Both the position numbers and the translations under genes were made by a program. Positions 17,324 through 25,476 of a stretch of DNA of 53,591 bases are shown in pieces (position 1 is the stretch's first letter; each line of letters starts with the position of its first letter). The notes under the pieces were generated by a model that made no database searches, was not told the origin of the DNA, and was given only the letters and a program-made list of their open reading frames with translations. The stretch is from JAAYJM01 sp964498585. Its GTDB lineage: Bacteria > Bacteroidota > Ignavibacteria > Kapaibacteriales > UBA2268. The DNA lies in NCBI GenBank assembly GCA_964498585.1, contig CAZCHH010000019.1, positions 1-53,591 on the forward strand, in the 5' to 3' direction.

Positions 17324-18376
17324 ATGAAAAAAATGAATAGAAGAAATCTTTTAAAATTTACTGCAACATCGGTGCTTTTATCTGGTTTAGCACATAATAT
17401 TAGTTTCAGTATGAATAATGACAAGATTAAAGCAAAAAAATTAGAAAAAGGAAATAAAGTTGGTTTGATTTGCCCTGCAACTGCGGTTAGCGACCCGAAT
17501 GATTTAGACAGAGCATTAGAAATTATAAATTATTATGAATTAGAAGCAGTTATAGGCAACTCAGTAAAAACTGGCACTGGTTATAAATCGAGAACTATTA
17601 ATGAAAGAGTCGATGATTTGCATAAGATGTTTTCTGACAAAAGTATTAAAGCTGTCTTTTGCCTAAGGGGAGGATATGGCTCTGCCCAACTTCTTGATTC
17701 TATTGATTATGATTTAATTAAAAAAAATCCTAAAATTTTCTGTGGATATAGCGATATTACTGCATTGCTAATAGCAATTCAAAAATTTACCGGACTTGTT
17801 ACTTTCCATGGACCTATGCTTCTTTCTGCTTTTACTCCTTTCACTGCAAAATATTTTGAAGCAATTATTTTTAATAATCAAGCTCCGATTGAAATGACAA
17901 ATCCAGTTCAATCATCAGGAATACGAAATCCTTATCCAACCCGTACTATTGTTAAGGGTAAAGCAAGCAGTGAATTAGTCGGTGGTAATCTTACAACTAT
18001 TTCCACTACTCTCGGCACTCCTTATGAAATTGAAACTAAAGGAAAAATTTTGTTTTTAGAAGATGTTGGCGAAGAACCATATCGTATTGATAGGATGCTA
18101 ACTCAACTTCGTCTTGCTGGCAAATTTAAAGATGTCAAAGGAATTGTTTTTGGAGATTGTGTTGATTGTGGCTTTAGGCAATTTGAATCATCAAGGTCCT
18201 GGGATTTTACTCTTGGTGAAATTCTCAATAATTTCTTTGCTAATATGAAAATACCAGTCTTTTCAGGTTTGCTTATAGGACATAGTTCTGACCAAATCAC
18301 TTTGCCTTTAGGAGCTGAAATAGAACTTGATGCAACAAATTGTAAACTCACTTTATTAGAAAATGCATTAATTTAA
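17324..18376 (+). CDS. ldcA: LD-carboxypeptidase (peptidase family S66), probably exported
   Basis: Family S66 enzymes remove the terminal D-Ala from the tetrapeptide of peptidoglycan in murein recycling. Motifs fit: FCLRGGYGSAQLLDSIDYD (112-130), CGYSDITALL with the nucleophile Ser143, KILFLEDVGEEPYRIDRML with Glu246, and LLIGHSSDQITLPLG with His320, giving the Ser-His-Glu triad. Unlike the cytoplasmic E. coli enzyme, it starts MNRRNLLKFTATSVLLSG, a twin-arginine-like leader, so export to the periplasm is likely. The 350-residue length equals the family norm plus the leader. It is divergent from the TPR gene. Confidence 0.9.
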   Translation: MKKMNRRNLLKFTATSVLLSGLAHNISFSMNNDKIKAKKLEKGNKVGLICPATAVSDPNDLDRALEIINYYELEAVIGNSVKTGTGYKSRTINERVDDLHKMFSDKSIKAVFCLRGGYGSAQLLDSIDYDLIKKNPKIFCGYSDITALLIAIQKFTGLVTFHGPMLLSAFTPFTAKYFEAIIFNNQAPIEMTNPVQSSGIRNPYPTRTIVKGKASSELVGGNLTTISTTLGTPYEIETKGKILFLEDVGEEPYRIDRMLTQLRLAGKFKDVKGIVFGDCVDCGFRQFESSRSWDFTLGEILNNFFANMKIPVFSGLLIGHSSDQITLPLGAEIELDATNCKLTLLENALI

Positions 18377-18479
18377 AAATTATACATTAAAAGTTTACTA
18401 ATCGTCATTTCTTTTTTTAAAAAGTTTTTTAATAAACTATATTGCTTTTATAATTAGCAATTATAAATATCATTCCGAA

Positions 18480-18760
18480 GCCACTGATTAAGCAAACCAT
18501 TTATTTAAATGGAGATGACATAATTTTACACTGTCATTCTGGCGTATGCCAGAATCCATCTTGAATTTCTCTTTTAAAAGATGACAAAGAACTGTGTTAG
18601 TCATTAGTAAAAATACAAATGACGAATAACTTATTAAAATTACAAATCACTCCACGGGTTAACTCGTGGGTTGATTATTAAGATGGTTTCTGAAATGAGT
18701 CTGGAGTATTTTGTTATTCATAGATAAAGCACTTGCTTTATCAGGGGATAAGAAATGACA
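18480..18760. repeat. Repeat-filled gap: family D pieces and small palindromes
   Basis: Pieces seen are a reverse family D element (ATTTAAATGGAGATGACAT, about 18504-18522), a TTCTGGC/GCCAGAA hairpin at 18537-18554 followed by CCATCTTG, a near-palindrome CCACGGGTTAACTCGTGG at 18652-18669, and AAAGCACTTGCTTTATC at 18727-18743. No gene is visible in 18377-18786. Confidence 0.7.
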
Positions 18761-18786
18761 TTAAAATCAGAATAATAATAAATATG

Positions 18787-19362
18787 TTACTTCACTAATT
18801 CATTTCCTACTGAAAATGCCTTTGCAAGTTTATTGCCAACTGCAAAATAAGAAGAGCTACCGAAAGAACCATACAAAATTGGGCGAACCTTTTCTATGTC
18901 CGGAAATTGCTTTGAACCTAAAACATCGCTATCAGCAACAATTCCCATAATTTCTCCAATAAACATAGTATGCAATCCAAGATTGATTGTTTGAATTAGC
19001 TTACATTCAAGAGCATAAGGAAATTCTTTTACATAAGGAGCATTTACTCTATTGCTTTTTTCCGGAGTAAGACCTGTTTCCTTGAATTTATCATATTCTT
19101 TACCTGATACTATGCCGACATAATCAGCTTCTTTGAAGTATTTTTCTAATGGGATATTCACAGTATATGCCTGGCTATGAATAATATTGTGATAGCTTAA
19201 CGTTGCTTCACGAAGTGAAACGCTAAAGCAGGGTGGCACGCTGCAAGCAATACCACCCCAAGCAGCATTCATTATATTTGGCTTTCCATCTTTCCCATAC
19301 GTTCCAATAATTAATACTGGCGATGGCTGTAAAATCGTCTGTGGCGGAAGTTCTATTTTCAT
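18787..19362 (-). CDS. Flavin reductase-like FMN-binding protein
   Basis: The 191-residue protein fits the flavin reductase split-barrel family: PSPVLIIGTYGKDGKPNIMNAAWGGIACSVPPCFSVSL near the N-terminus (13-50, the FMN phosphate loop and strand), then YTVNIPLEKYFKEADYVGIVSGKEYDKFK. Members bind FMN or flavin and reduce it with NAD(P)H, or act as flavoproteins of unknown substrate. The two cysteines (Cys40, Cys45) in the barrel are typical of the anaerobe-rich branch. The C-terminal ~20 residues contain a near duplication (FAVGNKLAKAFSVGNELVK). It stands alone between two repeat regions. No Shine-Dalgarno site. Confidence 0.85.
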   Translation of the reverse strand: MKIELPPQTILQPSPVLIIGTYGKDGKPNIMNAAWGGIACSVPPCFSVSLREATLSYHNIIHSQAYTVNIPLEKYFKEADYVGIVSGKEYDKFKETGLTPEKSNRVNAPYVKEFPYALECKLIQTINLGLHTMFIGEIMGIVADSDVLGSKQFPDIEKVRPILYGSFGSSSYFAVGNKLAKAFSVGNELVK

Positions 19363-19426
19363 AAATTTATTTGTTTAGTTTTAAAATTTAGATACACGAA
19401 TTATCTTTAATTTTATTTTGTTTCAG

Positions 19427-19454
19427 TCATACGAACAACAAGTTGTTCGTATGA
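19427..19454. repeat. Perfect 13-bp palindrome (CGAACAAC family)
   Basis: TCATACGAACAAC (19427-19439) and its exact complement (19442-19454) flank AA. Diverged versions occur at about 5165-5184 and 8311-8338, so this is a dispersed family. Confidence 0.8.
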
Positions 19455-19485
19455 ATTTACATTATATATCAAAACACCATTTCTT

Positions 19486-19640
19486 TATCCAGATAGGGAT
19501 TGAATATTTGTAACATTCAAAACACTTTACTTTATTTATCCCGTTAGGGATTAAATAGCAATATTATATATATAATCCCTATCGGGATAAGAACAGGAGT
19601 GGCTTTCTCTTGTTACAAATATATAATCCCTATCGGGATA
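19486..19640. repeat. Composite palindromic element B, copy 2 (four hairpins, ~155 bp)
   Basis: Palindromes at about 19486 (TATCCAGATAGGGATTG), 19537 (TATCCCGTTAGGGATTA), 19572 (TAATCCCTATCGGGATA) and 19623 (TAATCCCTATCGGGATA), with ATATTTGTAACA inside the left end and TGTTACAAATATATAA inside the right end. Order, orientation and spacing match copy 1 at 7301-7456, while the stem sequences differ (GATA-type instead of CGTA-type centre). Confidence 0.85.
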
Positions 19641-19659
19641 TTTAACTTTACTTTTTTCA

Positions 19660-19819
19660 GTCATTCTGAACGTAGTGAAGAATCCAGAGAAAATTGGTTT
19701 TATTAATGACTTTCTGGATTCTTCGTAACGCTTGAAAATGACAAGACAAAGATGGATTCTGCAATGCGTCAGAATGTTTATTTTTACAGATGTCCTACAT
19801 CTCCGAGATGTTGGACATC
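19660..19819. repeat. Family A subtype 2, short hairpin and family C hairpin
   Basis: GTCATTCTGAACGTAGTGAA at 19660 and its complement ending near 19745 form a family A subtype 2 element (CCAGA ... TCTGG inner arms). GATGGATTCTG...CAGAATG lies at 19751-19776. The hairpin GATGTCCTACATCT/AGATGTTGGACATC spans 19789-19819 with one mismatch and sits 6 bp from the riboflavin synthase stop, where it could serve as terminator. Confidence 0.8.
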
Positions 19820-19824
19820 TTTCT

Positions 19825-20451
19825 TTATTGCTCTATAAACTCTTTCAAAACTGAATTACGTTTTTCATCGCGAAGCATTTTTTCAATATATTTGCCAATT
19901 ATGTCAAATTCAAGATTTACTTTGCTTCCAGTTTGCAGATTAGACAAATTTGTTTCGTTCCAGGTGTGAGGAATTATGGAAACAGTAAAATTACTTTCCT
20001 CGTCCTTTGCAACGGTTAAGCTAACTCCGTCAATGCAAATAGAACCAGTAGGAGCAATGTATTTTTTAAATTCTGAAGGATATGACATGGAAATTAAAAT
20101 GCCAAGGGTTTCCTGCCTGATTTTAGTAATAGTGCCGAAGCAGTCAATATGCCCCTGGACGAGATGTCCGCCTAATCTGTCTTGCAGTCGGATAGCTCTT
20201 TCCAAATTCACCTTTTGTCCGGGGAAAAAACTACCGAGTGTTGTTTTTCTTAAAGTTTCTTCAACAGCTTCAACTTCAAATATGTCATTTTGTATATTCA
20301 CAACAGTTTGGCAGCAACCGTTAATAGCGACGGAATCGTCAATTTTCAAATCGCTGAAAATTGCGTTTGCCTGAATAAAAAATCTGCGTGCATTTCCTTT
20401 TTGCAAAACAGATTTTACAGTGCCGATTTCTTCTATAAGTCCAGTAAACAT
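19825..20451 (-). CDS. ribE: Riboflavin synthase, alpha chain
   Basis: Converts two 6,7-dimethyl-8-ribityllumazine molecules to riboflavin. The 208-residue protein starts with the invariant MFTGLIEEIGTV and has two homologous lumazine-binding halves: DSVAINGCCQTVV (38-50) / LGGHLVQGHIDCFG (93-106), and TGSICIDGVSLTVAKDE / SIIPHTWNETNLSNL in the second. Length is normal. Its ATG overlaps the stop of the nfnB-like gene by one base (TAATG), so it is translationally coupled to a flavoprotein complex rather than to other rib genes. Confidence 0.95.
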   Translation of the reverse strand: MFTGLIEEIGTVKSVLQKGNARRFFIQANAIFSDLKIDDSVAINGCCQTVVNIQNDIFEVEAVEETLRKTTLGSFFPGQKVNLERAIRLQDRLGGHLVQGHIDCFGTITKIRQETLGILISMSYPSEFKKYIAPTGSICIDGVSLTVAKDEESNFTVSIIPHTWNETNLSNLQTGSKVNLEFDIIGKYIEKMLRDEKRNSVLKEFIEQ

Positions 20452-21875
20452 TACCAGGAATCAGGATTTTTAACAAATTCGTCAATTGCTTTTGCAGCAG
20501 TGCGTCCGGCACCCATAGCAAGAATAACAGTAGCACCACCGGTAACGATGTCGCCGCCAGCAAAGACGCCTTTTTTATTTGTTTTCATTGTATTATTATC
20601 AACCAGAATATTTCCCCATTTGTTTACATTCAAATCCGGAGTTGTTTGATTGATAATTGGATTTGAGCCGTTACCAATAGCAACGACAGCGGTTTCTATT
20701 GATATTTCTTCAACTGCACCTTCAATTGGAACGGGGCGTCTGCGTCCGGAAGCATCGGGTTCTCCAAGTTCCATTTTTTGTAACTTCATTGCACGCAACC
20801 AACCTTGCTCATCACCAAGAAATTCAAGCGGAGCAGCAAGCAGGTAAAATTCAACACCTTCTTCTTTAGCATGCTTAATTTCTTCAATTCTTGCTGGCAT
20901 TTCTGCTTCTGTTCTGCGATAGACAATCATTGCACGTTTTGCTCCAAGACGAAGAGAAGTACGAACTGCATCCATTGCAGTATTTCCACCACCAAACACA
21001 GCAACTACCTTGTTTTTCACATCGAACATCGGAGTGTCGGTTTCAGGAAATTTATATGCTTTCATTAAATTTACTCGTGTAAGAAATTCGTTAGAAGAAT
21101 AAACGCCGTTCAAATGTTCGCCGGGTATATTCATAAAATAGGGGAGACCTGCACCAACACCGATGAAAATCGCATCGAAGCGCTCAAGAAGTTCGTCTAT
21201 TGTTTCGATTAAACCAACTACGTAGTTGGTAACAAATTTAACACCCATTTTTGCAAGTCCTTCAATTTCAATATGGACGATTTCTTTAGGCAGACGGAAT
21301 TCCGGAATACCATAAATAAGCACACCACCAATGCTATGAAGTGCTTCAAATATAGTTACTTCGTGCCCCATTTGGATTAAATCGCCAGCACAACTAAGTC
21401 CAGCCGGACCGCCACCAACAATAGCGATTTTTTTACCTGTTTTTGGTTTTAATTCAGGGATTTGTATCCCAATATTTTTTCTTTCCCAGTCGGCTGCCCA
21501 ACGTTCCAGATTGCCAATAGCAACTGGGTCGCCTTTTTTTGCAAGAATGCAAACTTTTTCGCATTGCTCTTCCTGTGGGCAGACTCTACCGCAAACTGCT
21601 GGAAGGGCATTGTCGATTTTCAACACTGCAGCTGCTTCTTTGTGGTTTCCTTCAGAAATTAGCTTTATAAATTTTGGTATATTGATTGAAACCGGGCAGC
21701 CAGCAATACAAAGTGGATTTTTACACTGGATACAGCGGTTTGCCTCTTCTATTGCCATTTCTTCAGTGTAGCCGAGATTTACTTCCTCGAAATTTTTGTT
21801 TCTAACGTTTGGGTCCTGTTCGAGCATGTGATGTCTTTTTATGCTCATTCTTTCTTTGTTGGTCATTTCAGCCAT
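20451..21875 (-). CDS. nfnB: NfnB-type NAD(P)-dependent flavin/iron-sulfur oxidoreductase large subunit
   Basis: The 474-residue protein has an N-terminal domain with two cysteine sets for 4Fe-4S clusters (Cys48, 51, 56, 60 and 95, 99, 105, 109), then KKIAIVGGGPAGLSCAGDL (about 148-166) for FAD, VVAVFGGGNTAMDAVRTSLR for NADPH and a closing GVFAGGDIVTGGATVILAMG segment. This is the glutamate synthase small-subunit family. Paired with the upstream NfnA-like gene (8-bp overlap) it is best read as the Nfn transhydrogenase, which couples ferredoxin, NADH and NADPH by flavin-based bifurcation. Sulfide dehydrogenase (SudAB) is a close alternative that sequence alone does not exclude. There is no glutamate synthase large subunit nearby. 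Confidence 0.88.
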   Translation of the reverse strand: MAEMTNKERMSIKRHHMLEQDPNVRNKNFEEVNLGYTEEMAIEEANRCIQCKNPLCIAGCPVSINIPKFIKLISEGNHKEAAAVLKIDNALPAVCGRVCPQEEQCEKVCILAKKGDPVAIGNLERWAADWERKNIGIQIPELKPKTGKKIAIVGGGPAGLSCAGDLIQMGHEVTIFEALHSIGGVLIYGIPEFRLPKEIVHIEIEGLAKMGVKFVTNYVVGLIETIDELLERFDAIFIGVGAGLPYFMNIPGEHLNGVYSSNEFLTRVNLMKAYKFPETDTPMFDVKNKVVAVFGGGNTAMDAVRTSLRLGAKRAMIVYRRTEAEMPARIEEIKHAKEEGVEFYLLAAPLEFLGDEQGWLRAMKLQKMELGEPDASGRRRPVPIEGAVEEISIETAVVAIGNGSNPIINQTTPDLNVNKWGNILVDNNTMKTNKKGVFAGGDIVTGGATVILAMGAGRTAAKAIDEFVKNPDSW

Positions 21876-22728
21876 TTGCCTTCTCCTTTTCGTACATTTT
21901 ATCCAAATTACATTTATGGCTTTCTAATGAAGTTTTCTCCTGAGTTAAATACATTTTATTCCTATTCGTTAAAACCTTGAAATCAACTTCGTGAGCATCA
22001 AATTCCGGACCGTCAACGCAGACAAATTTCGTTTTTCCACCTACAACAGCGCGGCATCCACCGCACATTCCAGTGCCATCGACCATAATTGGATTTAAAC
22101 TTACAACTGTTTTTATATTATATGGTTTTGTAACTTTAGCAACAGCTTCCATCATCGGAATTGGACCAATTGCAAGAACAAAATCAATTTTTTTCCCTTC
22201 ATCAATTAGCTGCTGGAGTTTTTGGGTAACAAAGCCGTGAAAGCCGTAAGAACCATCGTCAGTTGTTGGGTAACATTCATCGCTTGTAGCTCTCATTTCG
22301 TCTTCAAGAATAACAAATTCTTTACTTCTTCCACCAATGATGCTAATGACGTAATTTCCTGCTTCTTTAAGTGCCTTAGCAGTTGGGTATGCAATTGCAG
22401 TTCCAACTCCACCGCCGATGCTAACAGCGCATCCAAAGTTTTCGATATGAGAAGGTTTTCCGAGAGGACCTACTAAATCAAGTATAAAATCGCCTGCTTC
22501 TAATGTGTTGAGATGTTTGGTGGTGTTGCCGATACCTTGAACGATAATAGTAATTGTTCCTTCTTGTGTATTTGAGTCGGCAATAGTAAGTGGAATTCGT
22601 TCGCCATCTTGATGGACACGCAATATGATAAATTGTCCGGGTTTACGTTTAGCAGCGATTTTGGGTGCTTCTATCCTAAACAATTTGATGTCAGGAGCTA
22701 AGATTTTTGCCTCAAGGATTTTGTTCAT
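21868..22728 (-). CDS. nfnA: NfnA-type FAD/NAD-binding iron-sulfur subunit
   Basis: The 286-residue protein belongs to the dihydroorotate dehydrogenase electron-transfer (PyrK-like) family: RKPGQFIILRVHQDGERIPLTIAD (28-51, FAD), SIGGGVGTAIAYPTAKAL (103-120, NAD), and a 2Fe-2S site with Asp217, Cys222, Cys225 and Cys237 (DGTGMCGGCR ... CVDGPEFDAHEVD). The Asp ligand and the VDGPEFDAHEVDF signature are typical of NfnA/SudB rather than PyrK. It is first in the operon nfnA-nfnB-ribE. A candidate promoter lies about 45-75 bp upstream. It supplies the NADH-side of the bifurcating complex. Confidence 0.88.
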   Translation of the reverse strand: MNKILEAKILAPDIKLFRIEAPKIAAKRKPGQFIILRVHQDGERIPLTIADSNTQEGTITIIVQGIGNTTKHLNTLEAGDFILDLVGPLGKPSHIENFGCAVSIGGGVGTAIAYPTAKALKEAGNYVISIIGGRSKEFVILEDEMRATSDECYPTTDDGSYGFHGFVTQKLQQLIDEGKKIDFVLAIGPIPMMEAVAKVTKPYNIKTVVSLNPIMVDGTGMCGGCRAVVGGKTKFVCVDGPEFDAHEVDFKVLTNRNKMYLTQEKTSLESHKCNLDKMYEKEKANG

Positions 22729-22772
22729 AGATTTTTCATATTTTTTGTATAAAATTCACTTTGTAAATCTTG

Positions 22773-22803
22773 TAAAATTATCATTTTTTATTAAATTATC
22801 AAA
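22773..22803 (-). promoter_or_regulatory. Candidate Bacteroidetes-type promoter for nfnA-nfnB-ribE
   Basis: On the minus strand TTTG (22800-22803) is followed after 19 bases by TAATTTTA (22773-22780), which matches TAnnTTTG in 7 of 8 positions. The distance to the ATG is about 45 bases. The region is AT-rich, so chance is possible. Confidence 0.3.
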
Positions 22804-22917
22804 GTTATTTTTTTGTCAAAAGAAGGAACATTAAAAGGTTGATAGAATTAAATAATATAAAATAAATCATTTAACATAATCGTTTATTTTCATTATATTG
22901 TCAAACTGGAGTAAAAA

Positions 22918-23427
22918 ATGAAGCATCTAAAAATAGCATCAATTATAGTTGCAATATGTATTTTCTTTTCTTCAAACTTGCTTTTATCACAAGACACAAC
23001 AAAAACAGAAGAGAGAAGTTTTTACACTAGCAATGTATTTGCCGGCTATGTATTTGAAGAGGATTCCAGTTCAAAACTAATTGAACTTGGTATGGGAATG
23101 AGATACCCAATTAACGATTTTTTCTTTATTGGACTTGAGCCGACATTTTGTTTTGCTATAGAAAGTAATTATATGAATTATTCTGTTTCATTACCTGCAG
23201 TAGTCGGCATTTCCTTAGTTAAAAGCTGTAAATTTTCAATGGATTTATTAGTAGGCACAGGACCTATAGCTACAAAATTTGAAGATAATGACGATTTACA
23301 AAATGGAATTTTAACTAAAACATTAATTGGCTTTGGCTATGACAGATATTTCATTTATGTAAGTGGAAATTTTTCATTATTTAAAAATAATATTTTTTTC
23401 GACAGTAGGGCTTGGTTTCAAATATAA
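22918..23427 (+). CDS. Secreted small beta-barrel-like protein
   Basis: The 169-residue protein has a signal peptide (MKHLKIASIIVAICIFFSSN, cleavage likely after LLLS at about 24). The mature part alternates short aromatic-rich strands (SNVFAGYVFEEDS, LIELGMGMRYPINDFFFIGLEPTF, FGYDRYFIYVSGNFSLF), and the last residues FDSRAWFQI end in an aromatic followed by Gln-Ile. This pattern fits an outer-membrane beta-barrel or a porin-like fold, but I recognise no family. GGAG lies 7 bases before the ATG. It is followed after 12 bp by the hydrolase gene and probably forms an operon with it and the next lipoprotein. Confidence 0.7.
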   Translation: MKHLKIASIIVAICIFFSSNLLLSQDTTKTEERSFYTSNVFAGYVFEEDSSSKLIELGMGMRYPINDFFFIGLEPTFCFAIESNYMNYSVSLPAVVGISLVKSCKFSMDLLVGTGPIATKFEDNDDLQNGILTKTLIGFGYDRYFIYVSGNFSLFKNNIFFDSRAWFQI

Positions 23428-23439
23428 ACTTTAGAAAAA

Positions 23440-24282
23440 ATGATAATAAAAAAAAGTTTTAAAATTAATGCTGCTGATGGGAACCATATCAGCAACGATT
23501 TTTTTTATAAGGAATTCAATAAAAAAAAACCGCTGGTAATCATTTCTCATGGATTCAAAGCTAATAAAGATTGGGGCTTTTTCCCTTATTCTGCAAGAAA
23601 AATTTGTGAAGCTGGTTTTCTTGTTATTACTTTTAATTTTTCAATGAATGGATTTGATGAATCTTCAAATTCTTTGATTTTTGTTGAAAAATTTGCACAT
23701 AATACTGTAAGTCAGGAAATTTTAGATTTAGAAAATATAATTAAATTTTTAAATCGAAAAAGTGAATTAAGTTTACTTTTAGATAAATATTGGAATAAAG
23801 AACTGCTTCTGCTCGGGCATTCAAGAGGTGCTGCAATTTCCTTGTTGGTTGCTAAAAGGAATTTGAATATAACAAAATTAGCTTTATGGAATCCAATTGC
23901 TACTTTTGACAGGTGGACTAAAAGACAAAAGGAATTTTGGTTTAAAAAAGGTTATTTAGAATTCAAAGATAATTCACTAAATTTGAATTTGAAAATTGAT
24001 AAAATTTATTTAGAGGATATTCAAAATCCTGAATATAATTTAATAAATTCGATTAATTCAGTAAAAATGCCAGTATTTCTTCTTCGTTGTAAGCAAGATA
24101 TGACGGTAAAAAAAGAAGAGTTTGAGCTATTAAAAAATAATATACTTTCTGATTATTCTGAAATAGTATATATTCCTAATACTGGACATACTTTCGGTAT
24201 TAGTGAAAAAATGCAAAATTCTACTCCTTATTTAGATTTTGCATTAATAACAACGATTAATTTTTTCAAAAGAAATGAATAA
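23440..24282 (+). CDS. Alpha/beta hydrolase (serine hydrolase, dipeptidyl-peptidase/esterase-like)
   Basis: The 280-residue cytoplasmic protein has the fold's landmarks: oxyanion strand PLVIISHGFKANKDWGF (31-47), nucleophile elbow LLLGHSRGAA with Ser128, a late Asp in LLRCKQDMTV and a His in IPNTGHTFG. This completes a Ser-Asp-His triad. There is no signal peptide. The substrate is unknown; the closest general class is the S33-like/BAAT-like hydrolases active on short esters or peptides. It overlaps the longest form of the next gene by 8 bp and shares its strand and likely transcript. Confidence 0.85.
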   Translation: MIIKKSFKINAADGNHISNDFFYKEFNKKKPLVIISHGFKANKDWGFFPYSARKICEAGFLVITFNFSMNGFDESSNSLIFVEKFAHNTVSQEILDLENIIKFLNRKSELSLLLDKYWNKELLLLGHSRGAAISLLVAKRNLNITKLALWNPIATFDRWTKRQKEFWFKKGYLEFKDNSLNLNLKIDKIYLEDIQNPEYNLINSINSVKMPVFLLRCKQDMTVKKEEFELLKNNILSDYSEIVYIPNTGHTFGISEKMQNSTPYLDFALITTINFFKRNE

Positions 24283-24367
24283 CTCTATAAATTATATAGA
24301 TAAAAATAAATTAGACTTTCAAAAAATAAATACTGAATGTATTTTGAAATCTAAAATTATATATGAG

Positions 24368-24793
24368 ATGAATGCTATTTCAAAATGGCAATTGCTCATA
24401 TTTATATGCTTCCTTTGTAGCAGCTGTGAGCTGATTGTTATTGGAGAAAAGCAAAGATATGAGCCGGTATTCGATTATAATAAAAACACTCCATTTGGTA
24501 TTGTTATGCGTTTCAAGATGCAATTAGACAGCAATAACGAAAAATATGCAAGTTTATTACTTGCTTCTCCTTACGGAAAAAAATATAATGCTTATGAAAG
24601 ATACGAATTGCAAAGCGAAATAGCTCGTTTCAAAAGACAAATTATTAATAAAAATATTACTAATTATCAAACAGATACTCTTTCAGATAGCAGATTAAAT
24701 GTAAAATTGGAATTAGATTATATTCACAATGTTTTTTTTTCAACTCAGAAAATAAATGAAAACTGGTATATAATAGATTTCCAATGCCAGTAA
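24368..24793 (+). CDS. Probable lipoprotein of unknown function
   Basis: I start at the ATG at 24368, which gives a compact lipoprotein signal: MNAISKWQLLIFICFLCSSC with lipobox LCSSC at the end (Cys20). The frame is open back to an ATG at 24275 overlapping the hydrolase, but that would bury the signal 31 residues inside. The mature ~120 residues hold no motif I know; the NENWYIIDFQCQ ending resembles the last strand of small NTF2-like domains. It is the last gene before a strong terminator. Confidence 0.6.
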   Translation: MNAISKWQLLIFICFLCSSCELIVIGEKQRYEPVFDYNKNTPFGIVMRFKMQLDSNNEKYASLLLASPYGKKYNAYERYELQSEIARFKRQIINKNITNYQTDTLSDSRLNVKLELDYIHNVFFSTQKINENWYIIDFQCQ

Positions 24794-24810
24794 ACTACTA
24801 AAAAAATTAT

Positions 24811-24849
24811 ACTTTCCGAAAGTAATTTAACTTCCGGAAAGTTTTTTTT
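24811..24849. terminator. Intrinsic terminator between convergent genes
   Basis: ACTTTCCG (24811-24818) pairs with CGGAAAGT (24834-24841), with a smaller inner AAGT/ACTT stem, followed by eight T residues on the plus strand (24842-24849). An A-run at 24800-24806 gives a weaker U-tract for the minus-strand gene ending at 24855. Confidence 0.85.
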
Positions 24850-24854
24850 AAAAT

Positions 24855-25466
24855 TTAATATTTTACTGAACAGCCATAAGGAACTGAAGTTTTTTCATTA
24901 ATTTCTTTTCCTTTTAAAAGAGAATTAAATGTTTCTTTCACATAGTTTTTTGCTTTTTCAATATCTGCAATGTCTGTTGATTTAATATCATCAATAGCAC
25001 CAGCATAGACCAATACTCCTTCTTTATCAATAATAAACATTTGGGGAGTGGTTTTTGCAGAATATAAACGCCCTACTTCACCTTTTTCATCAATTAAATA
25101 TGCAGTAGGAGCTGCTTTATGTTCCTTAATTCGTCTATTAATTTCAGCATTATCAAAATGCCCCTGCTTTCCCGGAGCAGAAGAACAGATTGAAAGCCAA
25201 ACAATATCCTTTTTAGTATATTCTTTTTGTAATTTTTGCATATTTCCGCTGTCGTAATGCTTTTTAACGAAAGGACAATCGAAGTTAATCCATTCCAATA
25301 CGATATATTTTCCTGCAAAATCAGACAGCTTATGCGTTTTTCCATAGCTGTCGGTTAATATAAAATTTGGAGCTGCTTCACCAATTTTTGCTTTTTCTTC
25401 AGAAATAGCATTGCTGGAAAATTGAATAAATAGCAGAGCTGCAAGTATTATGATTGATTTATACAT
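24855..25466 (-). CDS. Exported thioredoxin-fold protein (AhpC/TSA-TlpA type)
   Basis: The 203-residue protein has a signal peptide (MYKSIIILAALLFIQFSSNA) and a thioredoxin-like domain: KIGEAAPNFILTDSYGKTHKLSDFAGKYIVLEWINFDCPFVKKHY, then TTPQMFIIDKEGVLVYAGAIDD. The active-site loop is FDCPF with one cysteine (Cys64) instead of CxxC; another cysteine is near the C-terminus (PYGCSVKY, Cys199). It lies 10 bp downstream of a DsbD-alpha-like protein, so it is a plausible redox partner of it in the periplasm. Peroxidase activity is unproven. Confidence 0.85.
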   Translation of the reverse strand: MYKSIIILAALLFIQFSSNAISEEKAKIGEAAPNFILTDSYGKTHKLSDFAGKYIVLEWINFDCPFVKKHYDSGNMQKLQKEYTKKDIVWLSICSSAPGKQGHFDNAEINRRIKEHKAAPTAYLIDEKGEVGRLYSAKTTPQMFIIDKEGVLVYAGAIDDIKSTDIADIEKAKNYVKETFNSLLKGKEINEKTSVPYGCSVKY

Positions 25467-25476
25467 AAAATTCCCT

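Noticed and set aside
18480..18760. A regulatory RNA or riboswitch upstream of the flavin reductase-like gene
   Set aside because: The gap lies downstream of that gene and holds only dispersed repeats; no FMN riboswitch features are visible.
20451..21875. Glutamate synthase small subunit (GltD)
   Set aside because: The overlap with an NfnA/SudB-type gene and absence of a large subunit fit Nfn better.
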